Shown here: piece by piece, positions 1 through 9,033 of the stretch
How the letters are laid out: every line of letters begins with the position of its first letter
How positions within the stretch are numbered: position 1 is the first letter of the stretch
NCBI GenBank assembly: GCA_965250115.1
Contig: CBDFNJ010000002.1
Location: 2,914,001-2,978,000 of the forward strand
Source of the DNA: CBDFHB01 sp965250115
GTDB taxonomy: Bacteria; Acidobacteriota; Vicinamibacteria; Marinacidobacterales; SMYC01
DNA length: 64,000 nucleotides
Direction of reading: 5' to 3'
Notes under the pieces: generated by a model
What the model was told of the DNA's origin: nothing
The model's database searches: none
What the model saw: only the letters and a program-made list of their open reading frames with translations
Translations under genes and position numbers: made by a program

Positions 1-2
1 AC

Positions 3-740
3 GTACCTTACTCCGAACGCGTCCCTCGAGAGATCCTAACGAGCGCGAACGCGATCCTCGGCTTCGGACAGGCCTCGCTCGCGAAGTACCTCCTGATTGC
101 GGCACAGGAGGACGACCCCGAGCTCGATATCAGAGACGTCGGCGCGTTCCTGCGGCACCTGCTCAAGCGCGTGGACTTCAGTCGAGATCTCCACTTTCAG
201 ACTCGCACGACGATGGATACGCTCGACTACTCCGGAACCGGTCTCAACTCCGGCTCGAAGCTCGTCATCGCCGCCGCCGGGCCGCGAAAACGCGAGCTCG
301 CGCGCGAGCTACCTTCGAGGCTGAACCTTCCGTCACGATACGGCCCCGCCCGGCTGGCTCTGCCGGGAGTCCTCGTCATTCAAGCGCCGCCCTTTCCGGG
401 CTATGACAGAATCGAGAACGAAATCCACCGGTTGGGCGCGCACCTTTCGACCTCCGATCTAAGTACGTCACCGCTCGTCGTGCTCACTGAAGACGCGGAC
501 TTCACGTCACGCAGCGTGAGCAACTTCGTCTGGGTGAGCTTCACCCGATCGAACCCGTCTCACGACGTGCACGGAGTCGGAAGCTTCACCGAGCACAAGC
601 ACTGGGGTTGCCGCGGGCCCCTCGTCATCGACGCGAGGCTGAAACGCCACCACGCACCACCGCTCGTCGAAGACCCCGCTGTCCGCAGGCGCGTGGATGC
701 GCTCTGTGCGAAAGGAGGAAGCCTTCACGGCATCTTGTGA
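3..740 (+). CDS. UbiD-family decarboxylase, C-terminal part
   Basis: The frame is open from base 3 to the TGA at 738-740, so about 245 C-terminal residues are present and the N-terminal half lies outside the window. Conserved blocks of the UbiD family are visible: FGQASLAKYLLIAA, DLHFQTRTTMDTLDYSG, FTRSNPSHDVHGVGSF and KHWGCRGPLVIDAR. UbiD enzymes use prenylated FMN to add or remove CO2 on aromatic or unsaturated acids, often in ubiquinone or menaquinone synthesis. The substrate here cannot be told from the sequence, and no other quinone gene is in view. About 240 bp without a recognisable gene follow it. Confidence 0.85.
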   Translation, partial: VPYSERVPREILTSANAILGFGQASLAKYLLIAAQEDDPELDIRDVGAFLRHLLKRVDFSRDLHFQTRTTMDTLDYSGTGLNSGSKLVIAAAGPRKRELARELPSRLNLPSRYGPARLALPGVLVIQAPPFPGYDRIENEIHRLGAHLSTSDLSTSPLVVLTEDADFTSRSVSNFVWVSFTRSNPSHDVHGVGSFTEHKHWGCRGPLVIDARLKRHHAPPLVEDPAVRRRVDALCAKGGSLHGIL

Positions 741-981
741 AAGCACCACCCCTGACGTCGGCACAGCTAACATGGCGCTAAAATCTTCCAAGCAACTGCG
801 AAACAGGCACTTAGCAGCTAAGAGACCGAACCTCTATGTCGGAATTTCTTACGTTTTGATGCCACTCCGTCGGGACGGCGTAGGGCCGTGCTTAGCGCAA
901 GCATCATCGAATCAATAAGATAGCGAAGAGAACCACGATTGGCTTACCGTTTGCAAGGCGCAATCATGGGGGATTACAGAC

Positions 982-1760
982 GTGAGGCTCTCGAAATTAA
1001 CTTCAGTCGCTTTGGTCGTCGTCGTTTCCGTGCTCGGGCTGGCCAGTCGCGGCTTGGCGGTGCCGCAGCTTCAGTTGGACATCGTGGGTGGCACTTATGA
1101 CGAGGATACAATGACCATCATCGCGCCCGCGGGCGACGTGATCGAGCTCATCGCGCTGTTCACCCCCAACGACAACCCTACCCAGGCCGAAATTGACGCG
1201 ATGCTCGAGGGCTGCTTCTACCTCTCCTCGACACTGAGCGGGGTAAGCGACGAGGCGGGCGACTTCGGCTCGTTCTCCATCGACGGCGGGGACCCCGTGA
1301 ACGCCACCGGCGACATGGTCTTCGGCGTTCCCCCGCTCGAGATCCTCCTGGGTGATCAGGGTCATGATGCACAAGATCTGTCAAAGCACGGAATCTTCGA
1401 GGCCTGGTTTTACGAGCTAGACTTCCAGTTCGACTCGGCCAACACAGCGGTTACCTACAACTCCCAGGACATGCCGGGAGGCCTCGTCCCGTCCGCAAAC
1501 GGGGAAACCTTCTTCCAAACCTCACGATCGACACGTCCAATCTCGCTGAGGGGGAGCAGTTGCACTTCGACCTCTACACGACCGACCTCGACGGCCCCGT
1601 GCTCTTGGCACAACCCTCGAACAACGACGTCGACCGCGTCCTCTTCGCGCCCTTCTCTCACGACGCGGAAACGAACCGCGTGCCCGGGCCCGCGACGCTA
1701 TGGCTGCTTGCCGCTGGCTTCTTGGGCGTCGGACTGGCTCGGCGGCGACGAGCTCGCTGA
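982..1760 (+). pseudogene. PEP-CTERM sorted secreted protein, frameshifted
   Basis: A GTG start at 982 follows a G-rich ribosome site and opens with a signal peptide (MRLSKLTSVALVVVVSVLG, then cleavage near ASRGLA). The frame runs to about 1517. The sense of the protein then continues in the -1 frame (NLTIDTSNLAEG, then DLYTTDLDGPVLLAQ) to the TGA at 1758-1760. The end is a PEP-CTERM tail: VPGPATLWLLAAGFLGVGL followed by an Arg cluster. Such tails target proteins to the exosortase system and are usually cleaved during export. The switch lies in CCAAAC around 1515-1519; one missing A would restore the frame. It could be a sequence error or a real mutation. The main domain is not recognised. 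Confidence 0.7.
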
Positions 1761-1830
1761 GCACGAGAGCCTGGCACCACATTCCGTAAGTCTTGTGCCT
1801 TCGTGTTGAGAAAGACGCCCAAGGCGGGGA

Positions 1831-2238
1831 CTAGTACTTCGCCTTCAGCAGCTCGATGCCGCCCGCCAGAGCGGCGCGCCACGCCGCCTCGACTTCCGGC
1901 GAATACTTGGGGTCGTGCTCGGAAACCGCCTGCATGAGACCGTCCATCCAATGGACGTACAACTCGGGCTTGATGCCGAGACGGTCGCGGCTGTGCCGTC
2001 CGGCGAGCTTTTCGAGCTCTTTATGGGCTGGTCCCCCCTCGGTACCCGCAGCCACCAACATTAGGAAGAGCGAGTCCTGGAGCACTTGCTTCTGCCGATC
2101 GAAATCCGTCTGCGCAAATTTCTCCTTGATCTCCTCCGAGGAGGCCATCAAGTGATCGTAGAAGCTATCCACGAAATCACCGTTTTGCACGCACCGGCTG
2201 AAACTGTCCCGCGCCCGGTGAACGTGCCGAGGACCCAT
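1831..2238 (-). CDS. Single-domain bacterial globin
   Basis: The protein has 135 residues, the usual size of a single-domain haemoglobin. The N-terminal helix DFVDSFYDHLMASS, the SLFLML stretch, the probable proximal haem ligand His82 in GRHSRDRLGIKPELY and the C-terminal AWRAALAGGIELLKAKY match the globin fold in order. Such proteins bind O2 or NO and act in oxygen sensing, storage or NO detoxification; no reductase domain is attached. The ATG at 2238 faces the divergent NUDIX gene, with about 40 bp between them for both promoters. The role here is inferred from the family only. Confidence 0.8.
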   Translation of the reverse strand: MGPRHVHRARDSFSRCVQNGDFVDSFYDHLMASSEEIKEKFAQTDFDRQKQVLQDSLFLMLVAAGTEGGPAHKELEKLAGRHSRDRLGIKPELYVHWMDGLMQAVSEHDPKYSPEVEAAWRAALAGGIELLKAKY

Positions 2239-2279
2239 CGCGCGATTATACGTGTTTCATCCGTGCGCGCTCGATACAC

Positions 2280-2744
2280 GTGTCCAAGGTGAGCGCCGGA
2301 CTCCTCATGTTTCGCGTGCGAGCGCAGCTCGAGGTTTTTCTCGTCCATCCGGGCGGGCCCTTCTTTCGGAACAAGGACGAAGGTGCTTGGACCATCCCGA
2401 AGGGAGAGCTGGAAGAGGGCGAAGAACCGCTCGCCACGGCTCGCCGGGAGCTAGAGGAAGAGACCGGGGTCGCCGTACCCGAGACGGGCTTCATACCCCT
2501 CGGGGAGGTTCGTCAAAAGGGCGGGAAGCGGGTGATGGCGTGGGCCTTCGCGGGTGACTGCGATCCGGCCGCCATCGAGAGCGGGATCTTCGATCTCGAG
2601 TGGCCCCCTCGGACCGGTAAACGCCAACGTTTTCCCGAGGTCGACCGGGCCGACTTCTTCCTTCCCGAGGACGCGCGCGTGAAGCTCAATCCTGCACAGG
2701 CCGCCTTCATCGACCGGCTCGAGCAGGCGCTCGAGAGCCCCTAG
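2280..2744 (+). CDS. NUDIX hydrolase
   Basis: The 154-residue protein carries a complete Nudix box (GELEEGEEPLATARRELEEE followed by TGV), whose Glu residues bind the metal used to cleave nucleoside diphosphates linked to another group. The N-terminal strand (SAGLLMFRVRAQLEVFLVHPGG) and the WTIPKGE motif resemble the small uncharacterised NTP pyrophosphohydrolase group with a conserved C-terminal RVKLNPAQAAFIDRL helix. The start is GTG at 2280. The last 38 bp overlap the convergent galK gene. The substrate is unknown. Confidence 0.85.
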   Translation: MSKVSAGLLMFRVRAQLEVFLVHPGGPFFRNKDEGAWTIPKGELEEGEEPLATARRELEEETGVAVPETGFIPLGEVRQKGGKRVMAWAFAGDCDPAAIESGIFDLEWPPRTGKRQRFPEVDRADFFLPEDARVKLNPAQAAFIDRLEQALESP

Positions 2745-3888
2745 CCGGCTCGACGAGCCTGACCCCCTGCTCGGCCCGGCATGCGAAGAGCTCGCCCGGC
2801 TCCGCGGCTGCTTCACGATAACGCTCGCCGACTTCCCTAACGAAAGCTTCGACGGAGGCCTCCTCGACGAGCGCGACGGCGCAGCCTCCGAATCCCGCTC
2901 CGGTCATGCGAGCTCCGTAGCAGGCCGGATGGCGGACGGCCTGCCCGACCATTTGGTCCAGAGCGAGGCTCGACACTTCGTAGAGAGAGCGCAGGCTCTC
3001 GTGAGAGCTCGCCATGAACTCTCCGATAGCTCTCCGGTCCCCTCCGCGCAGCGCCCCGGCCAGGCCGAGGGTGCGAGAATTCTCCTCGATGACGTGGCGG
3101 GCTCGCCGGTAGTTTGTCTCGTCCATGTCGGCGCGCACGATCTCGAGCTCTTGGAGATCCACGTCTCTCAGAGCCGCGAGCCCCGGGCTTCGGGCATGCA
3201 AGATCGCCACGGCCGCATCGCAGCTTGCGCGTCGTTCGTTATAGGCGGTGGCCGAGAGCTTTCTGCGGGTTCCCGTATCCATGACGACAATCGAGATGCC
3301 ATCCGGAATCGGCACGTGCTCGATCGCGAGCGATCGACAGTCGAGAAGCATCGCAGAACCCGCTCGCGAGAGCGACACGGCCATCTGATCCATCACTCCG
3401 CACCGCAAGCCCACGAGCTCGCTTTCCGCGCGCTGGCAGAGGAGCGCGGCGCGACTGCCGTCCCACCGCGTCCCGCTGACCTCGAAAAGGGCTCGCGCCA
3501 CAGCGAGCTCGAGCGCGGCGGAGGAGGAAAGACCGGCGCCTTGCGGAAGATCTCCGGAAACGACGAAATCCATTCCTCGGAGGGCCAGGCCCTCGTCGTA
3601 AAGCGTCCGCGCCACGGAGGAAACGTATGCCACCCAGGTGCGGCCCGCGTAGTCTCCGATTGGGATCGAGCAGGTATCGCCGTAGTCCAGCGAGGCGCCA
3701 CGAATGGTGCCGACATCGTTCGGCGCGAAGGCGAGCGCCACCTGTCGATCGATGGCGGCCGGAAGAACGAAGCCATCGTTGTAGTCCGTGTGCTCGCCGA
3801 TGAGATTGACTCGCCCAGGCGCCACCGCGACGACCGGCTCCGAGCCGAAGCGCTCGCGAAACGCGCTCGAGACCGCAGTCACAATCAT
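2707..3888 (-). CDS. galK: Galactokinase
   Basis: The protein has 393 residues, typical for galactokinase, which phosphorylates galactose at C1 with ATP in the Leloir pathway. The GHMP-kinase signatures are present in order: the substrate-binding PGRVNLIGEHTDYN (about 24-37), the ATP-binding QGAGLSSSAALE (about 116-127) and the C-terminal MTGAGFGGCAVALVEE. The ATG overlaps the galT stop by 4 bp, indicating translational coupling in a galT-galK operon. A galE copy sits far away at 58.9 kb. The 3' end overlaps the convergent NUDIX gene by 38 bp. Confidence 0.95.
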   Translation of the reverse strand: MIVTAVSSAFRERFGSEPVVAVAPGRVNLIGEHTDYNDGFVLPAAIDRQVALAFAPNDVGTIRGASLDYGDTCSIPIGDYAGRTWVAYVSSVARTLYDEGLALRGMDFVVSGDLPQGAGLSSSAALELAVARALFEVSGTRWDGSRAALLCQRAESELVGLRCGVMDQMAVSLSRAGSAMLLDCRSLAIEHVPIPDGISIVVMDTGTRRKLSATAYNERRASCDAAVAILHARSPGLAALRDVDLQELEIVRADMDETNYRRARHVIEENSRTLGLAGALRGGDRRAIGEFMASSHESLRSLYEVSSLALDQMVGQAVRHPACYGARMTGAGFGGCAVALVEEASVEAFVREVGERYREAAAEPGELFACRAEQGVRLVEPARGSRAPARAGR

Positions 3889-4922
3889 GAACCCTCGATC
3901 GCGATCGAGCGCAGCCGCGACGCGGCCCGCTCTGGGGTGATGTCCCGCTGCGGCTCGGCGGAGAGCTCATAGCCTACGAGATATTTCCTGACCTGGGCCG
4001 ATCGGACGAGCGGCGGGAAGTAGACCCCGTGTAATCGAAAGCCGTCGTGAGAGCGGCCATCACGAGGCGCTTGATACCATGCCATCGAGTACGGAAAGGG
4101 CGTCTCGAAGAGGCGATCGTAGCGCGACGTGACGCGGCGCAGCATCGCGGCGAGGGCCACCCGCTCGTCGTCGTCGAGCTCTCCCAAGCTCGCCACCCGG
4201 CGGCGCGGGACAAGCATCGTTTCGAAGGGCCAGACGGCCCAAAACGGCACGACCTGAATGAAGTGGTCGCTCACCTCGACGAGGCGCTCGCCCCTCGTCA
4301 ACTCTTCCTCTATGTAGTCACCGAGCAGGTCGCGGTTGTGCTCGTCCCAATAGGAAGCGAGCCTCGTCGCCTTTCGAGCGGGAATGGTCGGTACGTGCTC
4401 GACCGCCCAGATTTGGCCATGCGGGTGGGGATTGCTCGCTCCCATCATCGGGCCGCGATTTTCGAAGACCTGGACGTAGGAAACATCGGCGGCAGAAGCG
4501 AGCCGTTCAGACTCTTCGGCCCAGGCGTCCACGATGCCTCTGACGGAGTCGGTTCTCATGGTTCCGAGATGGAGATCATGACGGGATGAGAAACAAAGGA
4601 CCCGACATCGACCGCGCTCCGGCCGAGCCTTCAGCAATGGATGCGGGCTCTCTAAGGGCGCGTCGTCGGAGTCGGTCACGAGCGCAGGGAAGTCGTTGTC
4701 GAAGACGAGCACGCCATCGTAGTCAGGATTCGTCTGGCCGCTGGCCCGGCGATTCCCCGGGCACATGTAGCACTCGGGATCGTAGCGCGGCCGTCGTTCT
4801 GGCGGCGGAGAGCTGCGCTCACCTTGCCACGGCCGTTTCAGCCTTTCTGGCGAGCAGAGCACCCACTCGCCTAGCAGTGGATTGTAGCGGCGGTGAGGCT
4901 GGCTATCCCGAGACTTGCTCAT
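3885..4922 (-). CDS. galT: Galactose-1-phosphate uridylyltransferase
   Basis: GalT moves UMP from UDP-glucose to galactose-1-phosphate. The sequence shows YNPLLGEWVLCSPERLKRP at the N-terminus, the zinc ligand pair CYMC (about 51-54) and the active-site histidine triad in NPHPHGQIW (about 165-172, the central His carrying the uridylyl group). I chose the ATG at 4922 because it lies just before the conserved N-terminus; the frame is open further upstream (possible starts at 4949 and 4964) and no strong Shine-Dalgarno decides it. It is coupled to galK. The DHH gene starts divergently about 115 bp away. Confidence 0.93.
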   Translation of the reverse strand: MSKSRDSQPHRRYNPLLGEWVLCSPERLKRPWQGERSSPPPERRPRYDPECYMCPGNRRASGQTNPDYDGVLVFDNDFPALVTDSDDAPLESPHPLLKARPERGRCRVLCFSSRHDLHLGTMRTDSVRGIVDAWAEESERLASAADVSYVQVFENRGPMMGASNPHPHGQIWAVEHVPTIPARKATRLASYWDEHNRDLLGDYIEEELTRGERLVEVSDHFIQVVPFWAVWPFETMLVPRRRVASLGELDDDERVALAAMLRRVTSRYDRLFETPFPYSMAWYQAPRDGRSHDGFRLHGVYFPPLVRSAQVRKYLVGYELSAEPQRDITPERAASRLRSIAIEGS

Positions 4923-5037
4923 GGGTCGAAGTGCGAGAGGGTAATGCATCGAGAGCCGGAACAAAAGCCCCTCGAATTGGAAGGTTGTTCAAGGCGAATC
5001 CAGTTGCTACTCTGGAGTTTGGCCCCCATCAAGCCGA

Positions 5038-5952
5038 ATGGAGACGGGAATCGTGCGAATGCGCCTGGTTACACGTGGCAACTTGGACGGACTCACCTGT
5101 GCGGTGCTCATCGATCACGCCGAGCTTCTTAGCGGTATCGAGCTCATCCATCCGCAGGACATCACCGACAACAAGTTTCAGATCCGAGCTGGCGACATCC
5201 TGGCAAACCTGCCATACCACCCAAAGTGCGCAAAATGGTTCGATCACCATTCTGCCACGCGAACCTACGAGAGGCCGCCTACCCAGTTCGAAGGTAGCTA
5301 TGGTTTGTCTCCGAGCACCGCACGGCTCGTCTACGACTACTACCTCAACGACAATCCCGGCTTCAACGCCTACGAAGAGCTCGTTAGGGAGACGGATCGC
5401 TACGACGGGGCCGACCTCACGATGGAGGACGTTACCGATCCCAAGCACTGCATTCTGCTGGGGTTCACTCTCGACCCCCGGACCGGCCTCGGCGACTTCA
5501 GGGGCTACTTCATGAAGCTCATCGACGTTCTGAGGGACGGGGAGCTCGGCGATGTCCTCGAGCTTCCTGAAGTGAAGGAGCGAGCCAGGCGTATCGCAGA
5601 AGAGCGAGAAGCGTTCCTGAAATCGATGAGACATTACTCCCGTGTCGAAGGCCAAGTCATTGTTACCGACCTTCGCGACGCGGATAACCTCCCCGCCGGC
5701 AATCGCTTCTTGATCTACACCCTGTTTCCGGAAGCGAATGTTTCACTGCGGATCGCCTGGGGACCCAAGAAGGAATTTGTCGTCGCGACGGTCGGACACA
5801 GCATCTTCAATCGAACCTCCGGAGTTCACGTTGGCGGCCTGCTCGCCAAGTACGGTGGTGGCGGCCACAAGGGAGCCGGCGCCACCCCTCTGAACCGCGA
5901 GGACGCCGACGAGCTCATCGGCAAACTCAACGAGACCCCTGTCCGCGCCTAA
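5038..5952 (+). CDS. DHH/DHHA1 phosphoesterase
   Basis: The 304-residue protein has the first DHH-family metal motif in VTRGNLDGLTCAVLI (a variant of the usual DxDG), the name-giving Asp-His-His in WFDHHS (about 68-72) and a C-terminal DHHA1 nucleic-acid or phosphate-binding loop, GGGGHKGAGA. Relatives include RecJ-like nucleases, oligoribonuclease NrnA and exopolyphosphatases; the short length fits the NrnA or exopolyphosphatase side, but the substrate cannot be fixed. The ATG at 5038 is used; an internal ATG at 5059 is an equally good start. It overlaps the convergent nfeD-like gene by 26 bp. Confidence 0.82.
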   Translation: METGIVRMRLVTRGNLDGLTCAVLIDHAELLSGIELIHPQDITDNKFQIRAGDILANLPYHPKCAKWFDHHSATRTYERPPTQFEGSYGLSPSTARLVYDYYLNDNPGFNAYEELVRETDRYDGADLTMEDVTDPKHCILLGFTLDPRTGLGDFRGYFMKLIDVLRDGELGDVLELPEVKERARRIAEEREAFLKSMRHYSRVEGQVIVTDLRDADNLPAGNRFLIYTLFPEANVSLRIAWGPKKEFVVATVGHSIFNRTSGVHVGGLLAKYGGGGHKGAGATPLNREDADELIGKLNETPVRA

Positions 5953-6316
5953 CGCTGAGCGTCAGGCCTTGGACGCTTTCGACGACGACGGTCTCGCCCG
6001 TGCTCACTGGGGGCTCGCCGGTGGAGAGCTCAGCGAGCCAAAGCTCGCCTCGTAGCTTCACATAGCCTTTCGGATTCAACGGCTCCTCCGCTCGCGCGCT
6101 CGCTCCCACGAGCGCATCCTTCAAGTCGTCGGTTCGCACCTCGTAATGCGGCCGGAGCCACGGATAGATAGCTGCGTCCTTGACGAGCCACGCCACAATA
6201 ACCAGAAGGGCGAGGGTCGTCGAGATGCCGAGCCACTCGCGTGCCCCGAGAAGGAGCGCGACGAGCAGGACCCACCCCGGAATCTGAAGCAGCCAGTATC
6301 TCCAGAAGACGGTCAC
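5927..6316 (-). CDS. NfeD-like membrane protein with OB-fold
   Basis: The 129-residue protein has two N-terminal membrane helices (WLLQIPGWVLLVALLL and STTLALLVIVAWLV) followed by a soluble beta-rich domain with LNPKGYVKLRGELWLAE and the GETVVVESVQGLTLSV end typical of NfeD C-terminal OB domains. NfeD proteins partner with stomatin-like proteins or membrane proteases in membrane quality control. No stomatin gene is beside it. It follows fxsA by 11 bp on the same strand and is probably co-transcribed. Confidence 0.75.
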   Translation of the reverse strand: MTVFWRYWLLQIPGWVLLVALLLGAREWLGISTTLALLVIVAWLVKDAAIYPWLRPHYEVRTDDLKDALVGASARAEEPLNPKGYVKLRGELWLAELSTGEPPVSTGETVVVESVQGLTLSVRRGQGSR

Positions 6317-6327
6317 ACCGGCGAGGA

Positions 6328-6804
6328 TTAATGAACCTTGTACTTCGGCGATTCCGGATCCGAAGCGAGCCCGGGCTCGGCGGTGACATCATAGACGGGC
6401 GCGGGAAAGCCGGTCCCAGCCACGTGCATGTCAATCCGGTTCTCCTCGATCGCCTTTCGGATACGTTTGTGGAGTGAGTCCTTCAAGAAAGAGCGAAAGG
6501 GTGGAACGAGCAGCAGGAACCCGAGGGCATCGGTGAGGATCCCAGGGGTCATCAGGAGGGCGGCGGCCACGAGAATCATGACGCCATCCGCCATGGAACC
6601 TGCCGGGAGCTGCCCCAGCCTCATCTGTTCCTGCGCGCGCGCCACAACGGCGAGCCCCTGTCGCCGAGCCAGGAAGGCTCCTACGACCCCGGTGACGGCT
6701 ATCAGTGCCAAGGTCGGGAGCGTCCCCAAATGGCTTCCCAGTTCGATCAGCAGCGCCAACTCCACGGCAGGCACGACGATGAACAGGAGCAGCAACTTCC
6801 CCAT
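6328..6804 (-). CDS. fxsA: FxsA family membrane protein
   Basis: The start at 6804 (MGKLLLLFIVVPAVELALLI) is chosen because the FxsA family begins exactly with this helix; the frame is open further upstream but without family similarity. The 158 residues contain four hydrophobic segments, including TLALIAVTGVVGAFLARRQG and the loop DGVMILVAAALLMTPGILTD, the FxsA hallmark. FxsA is a cytoplasmic membrane protein that in E. coli relieves phage T7 exclusion by F plasmids when overproduced; its normal role is poorly defined. It probably forms a two-gene unit with the nfeD-like gene. Confidence 0.85.
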   Translation of the reverse strand: MGKLLLLFIVVPAVELALLIELGSHLGTLPTLALIAVTGVVGAFLARRQGLAVVARAQEQMRLGQLPAGSMADGVMILVAAALLMTPGILTDALGFLLLVPPFRSFLKDSLHKRIRKAIEENRIDMHVAGTGFPAPVYDVTAEPGLASDPESPKYKVH

Positions 6805-6981
6805 GCCACCATTATAGGCCGTGAGCGGTCCCCGGGTTGGCTCTAGCGCAGGAAGCACCCTAACTATGGGCCGTCCCGCGATTTCAGAGCTTCTCGCATC
6901 CTCGCAGGTTAGACACGTGCACGCGCCCAACCCAAGCGAGAATGTGCTAGTCTCGGCCGCATTCGGAAAGGAGAGCCCACC

Positions 6982-7011
6982 GTGCCGGTCAAAGCCGTGC
7001 GGCGAGGCTGA
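6982..7011 (+). other. Possible 9-codon leader ORF before lctP
   Basis: A strong Shine-Dalgarno (AAAGGAG, 6967-6973) stands 8 bp before a GTG that opens a 9-codon frame (MPVKAVRRG) ending at the TGA 7009-7011. The lctP ATG follows 4 bp later and has only a weak ribosome site of its own. This could be a coupled leader peptide, but such short frames occur by chance, so it is a weak call. Confidence 0.25.
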
Positions 7012-7015
7012 GGCC

Positions 7016-8800
7016 ATGGGAACTATGACGCTCGCACTTCTCTCTCTCGTCCCGGTCCTGAGCGTCGCGCTGTTTCTCGTCGTACTTCGCTGGCCGGCGA
7101 GCCGCGCGATGCCCCTCTCCTACATCACGGCCGTCCTTCTCGCGTTGGCCGTTTGGCACGTACCGGGCGTTCAAGTCGCGGCGGCTACCGTGAGGGGACT
7201 CGTCGTCGCGGGAACGCTGCTCTACATCATCTTCGGCGCCATTCTTCTGCTGAACACGCTCCAGGAGAGCGGCGCGATAATGGCGATCCGGAAAGGGTTT
7301 ACCGACATCACGCCCGACAGAAGGGTCCAGGTCATCATCATCGCGTGGCTCTTCGGATCCTTCATCGAAGGCTCCGCCGGATTTGGAACGCCGGCCGCCG
7401 TGGCCGTGCCGCTCCTCGTCGGTCTCGGCTTCCCGGCGATGGCCGCGGTCGTGGCCGGCATGCTCATTCAGAGCACGCCCGTCTCCTTCGGCGCCGCCGG
7501 CACCCCTATTCTCGTCGGAGTCAATACCGGTTTGGAAGGTGTCGAGGCAGTGGAGTCTTTCGCCTCGGCCGCAGGTTTTACCGAATGGAACGCTTTCCTA
7601 GGAATGATCGGCACGAAAGTCGCCTTGCTCCACGCCGTCGCTGGAACGCTCATTCCCTTGATCGTGCTCGCTTTCATGACGCGCTTCTTCGGAAGGAACC
7701 GCTCCTACACCGAGGGACTGCGCATGTGGCGTTTCGCCCTTTTCGCGGCTTTCGCCATGACGGTGCCCTATGTCATCGTCGCGAACCTGCTCGGGCCAGA
7801 GTTCCCTTCACTTCTCGGGGGGCTCATCGGACTCGCGATCGTCGTCACAGCCGCGAAGAAGGGCTTGTTCATGCCCAAGGCTTCCGAATATTGGGACTTC
7901 GCGCCGAAGGATGAGTGGGAGCCCGCATGGTCGGGAACCATCGAGATTCACGACGTCGCTTCGAGACACGGGGAGATGAGCGGGACACTCGCCTGGATAC
8001 CCTACGGCCTCGTCGGAATCCTGCTCGTTCTGACGCGGCTTCGAAGCCTTCCCTTCTACGGCTGGCTGAACTCTTGGTCCATCCAGTGGCCGGAGATTTT
8101 CGGCTCCTCCATCACCGCGAAGTTCCAGCCTCTGTTCCTGCCCGGCACCATTTTCATCGTGGTCTCCCTCGCGACCTATTTCCTCCACCGCGTGGATTCC
8201 GCGTCTTACGGCAAGGCTTGGATCACTTCGCTCAAGACGACGGCTGCAGCCGCCGTCGCGCTCGTCTTTACCGTGCCGATGGTCCAAGTCTTCATTTACA
8301 GCGGTGGGGGCGCATCCGGCTACGAGCAGATGCCCATTGCCCTGGCGGACGGCGTGGCGGCCCTCGCGGGAAGCGCCTGGCCTATCTTCGCGCCTTTCAT
8401 CGGGGGCCTCGGAGCCTTCGTTGCTGGTAGCAACGCGGTGAGCAACATGATGTTCTCGTTGTTCCAGTTCGGGGTCGGTGAGCGAATAGGCGTCGACCCC
8501 ACGTGGGTCGTTGCGCTCCAGGCGGTTGGTGGCGCCGCGGGTAATATGATCTGCGTCCACAACGTGGTGGCCGCCTCCGCCGTGGTAGGGCTGCTCGGCC
8601 GCGAGGGCGCCGTCATCCGCATGACGCTCCTTCCCTTCGTCTATTACGCGCTCCTGCCCGGTGCGCTCGGCTATAGCATCGTCTGGTACGCCCAAAAAGG
8701 CCTGCTGAACGCTGGGAGCTTTCTCGTGGCTCTCATCGCGGGCTTTGCGGTCTACGTCATCATCACCCACAACCGTGCTTCCGTGAAGGGCTCCGCTTGA
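7016..8800 (+). CDS. lctP: L-lactate/glycolate permease
   Basis: The protein has 594 residues and at least 12 hydrophobic helices, as expected for the LctP family, which imports lactate or glycolate with protons. Characteristic stretches include IIAWLFGSFIEGSAGFGTPA, TPVSFGAAGTPILVG and the C-terminal GSNAVSNMMFSLFQFGVG with GGAAGNMICVHNVVAASAVV. The ATG at 7016 precedes the first helix (MTLALLSLVPVLSVALFLVV). No lactate dehydrogenase genes flank it, so it may serve carbon scavenging on its own. Confidence 0.93.
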   Translation: MGTMTLALLSLVPVLSVALFLVVLRWPASRAMPLSYITAVLLALAVWHVPGVQVAAATVRGLVVAGTLLYIIFGAILLLNTLQESGAIMAIRKGFTDITPDRRVQVIIIAWLFGSFIEGSAGFGTPAAVAVPLLVGLGFPAMAAVVAGMLIQSTPVSFGAAGTPILVGVNTGLEGVEAVESFASAAGFTEWNAFLGMIGTKVALLHAVAGTLIPLIVLAFMTRFFGRNRSYTEGLRMWRFALFAAFAMTVPYVIVANLLGPEFPSLLGGLIGLAIVVTAAKKGLFMPKASEYWDFAPKDEWEPAWSGTIEIHDVASRHGEMSGTLAWIPYGLVGILLVLTRLRSLPFYGWLNSWSIQWPEIFGSSITAKFQPLFLPGTIFIVVSLATYFLHRVDSASYGKAWITSLKTTAAAAVALVFTVPMVQVFIYSGGGASGYEQMPIALADGVAALAGSAWPIFAPFIGGLGAFVAGSNAVSNMMFSLFQFGVGERIGVDPTWVVALQAVGGAAGNMICVHNVVAASAVVGLLGREGAVIRMTLLPFVYYALLPGALGYSIVWYAQKGLLNAGSFLVALIAGFAVYVIITHNRASVKGSA

Positions 8801-9033
8801 GGTTTCTGACCGGTTTCATTTTGTGACCCACCCTGGGCGCCCGTAGGGAAAACCCGACGTAGTTTCGTCTTTCCCCCACGCCATTTTGATAACCATCCGA
8901 TTTAGCCGCGTAACTAGTTGATTCCACCCGCTTTAGCAGCGCGACTTCGAACGCCCCCTGGCGCGATCGTTGCAATACAGATAGGTGGAAACCGGAGGGC
9001 GCACCCTGCCTGGCGCGTTCAAACGGTCACAAC

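Noticed and set aside
8801..9033. Cyclic di-GMP riboswitch in front of the GGDEF-EAL gene
   Set aside because: The GEMM core motifs and tetraloop-receptor pattern are not found in the 233 bp on either strand.
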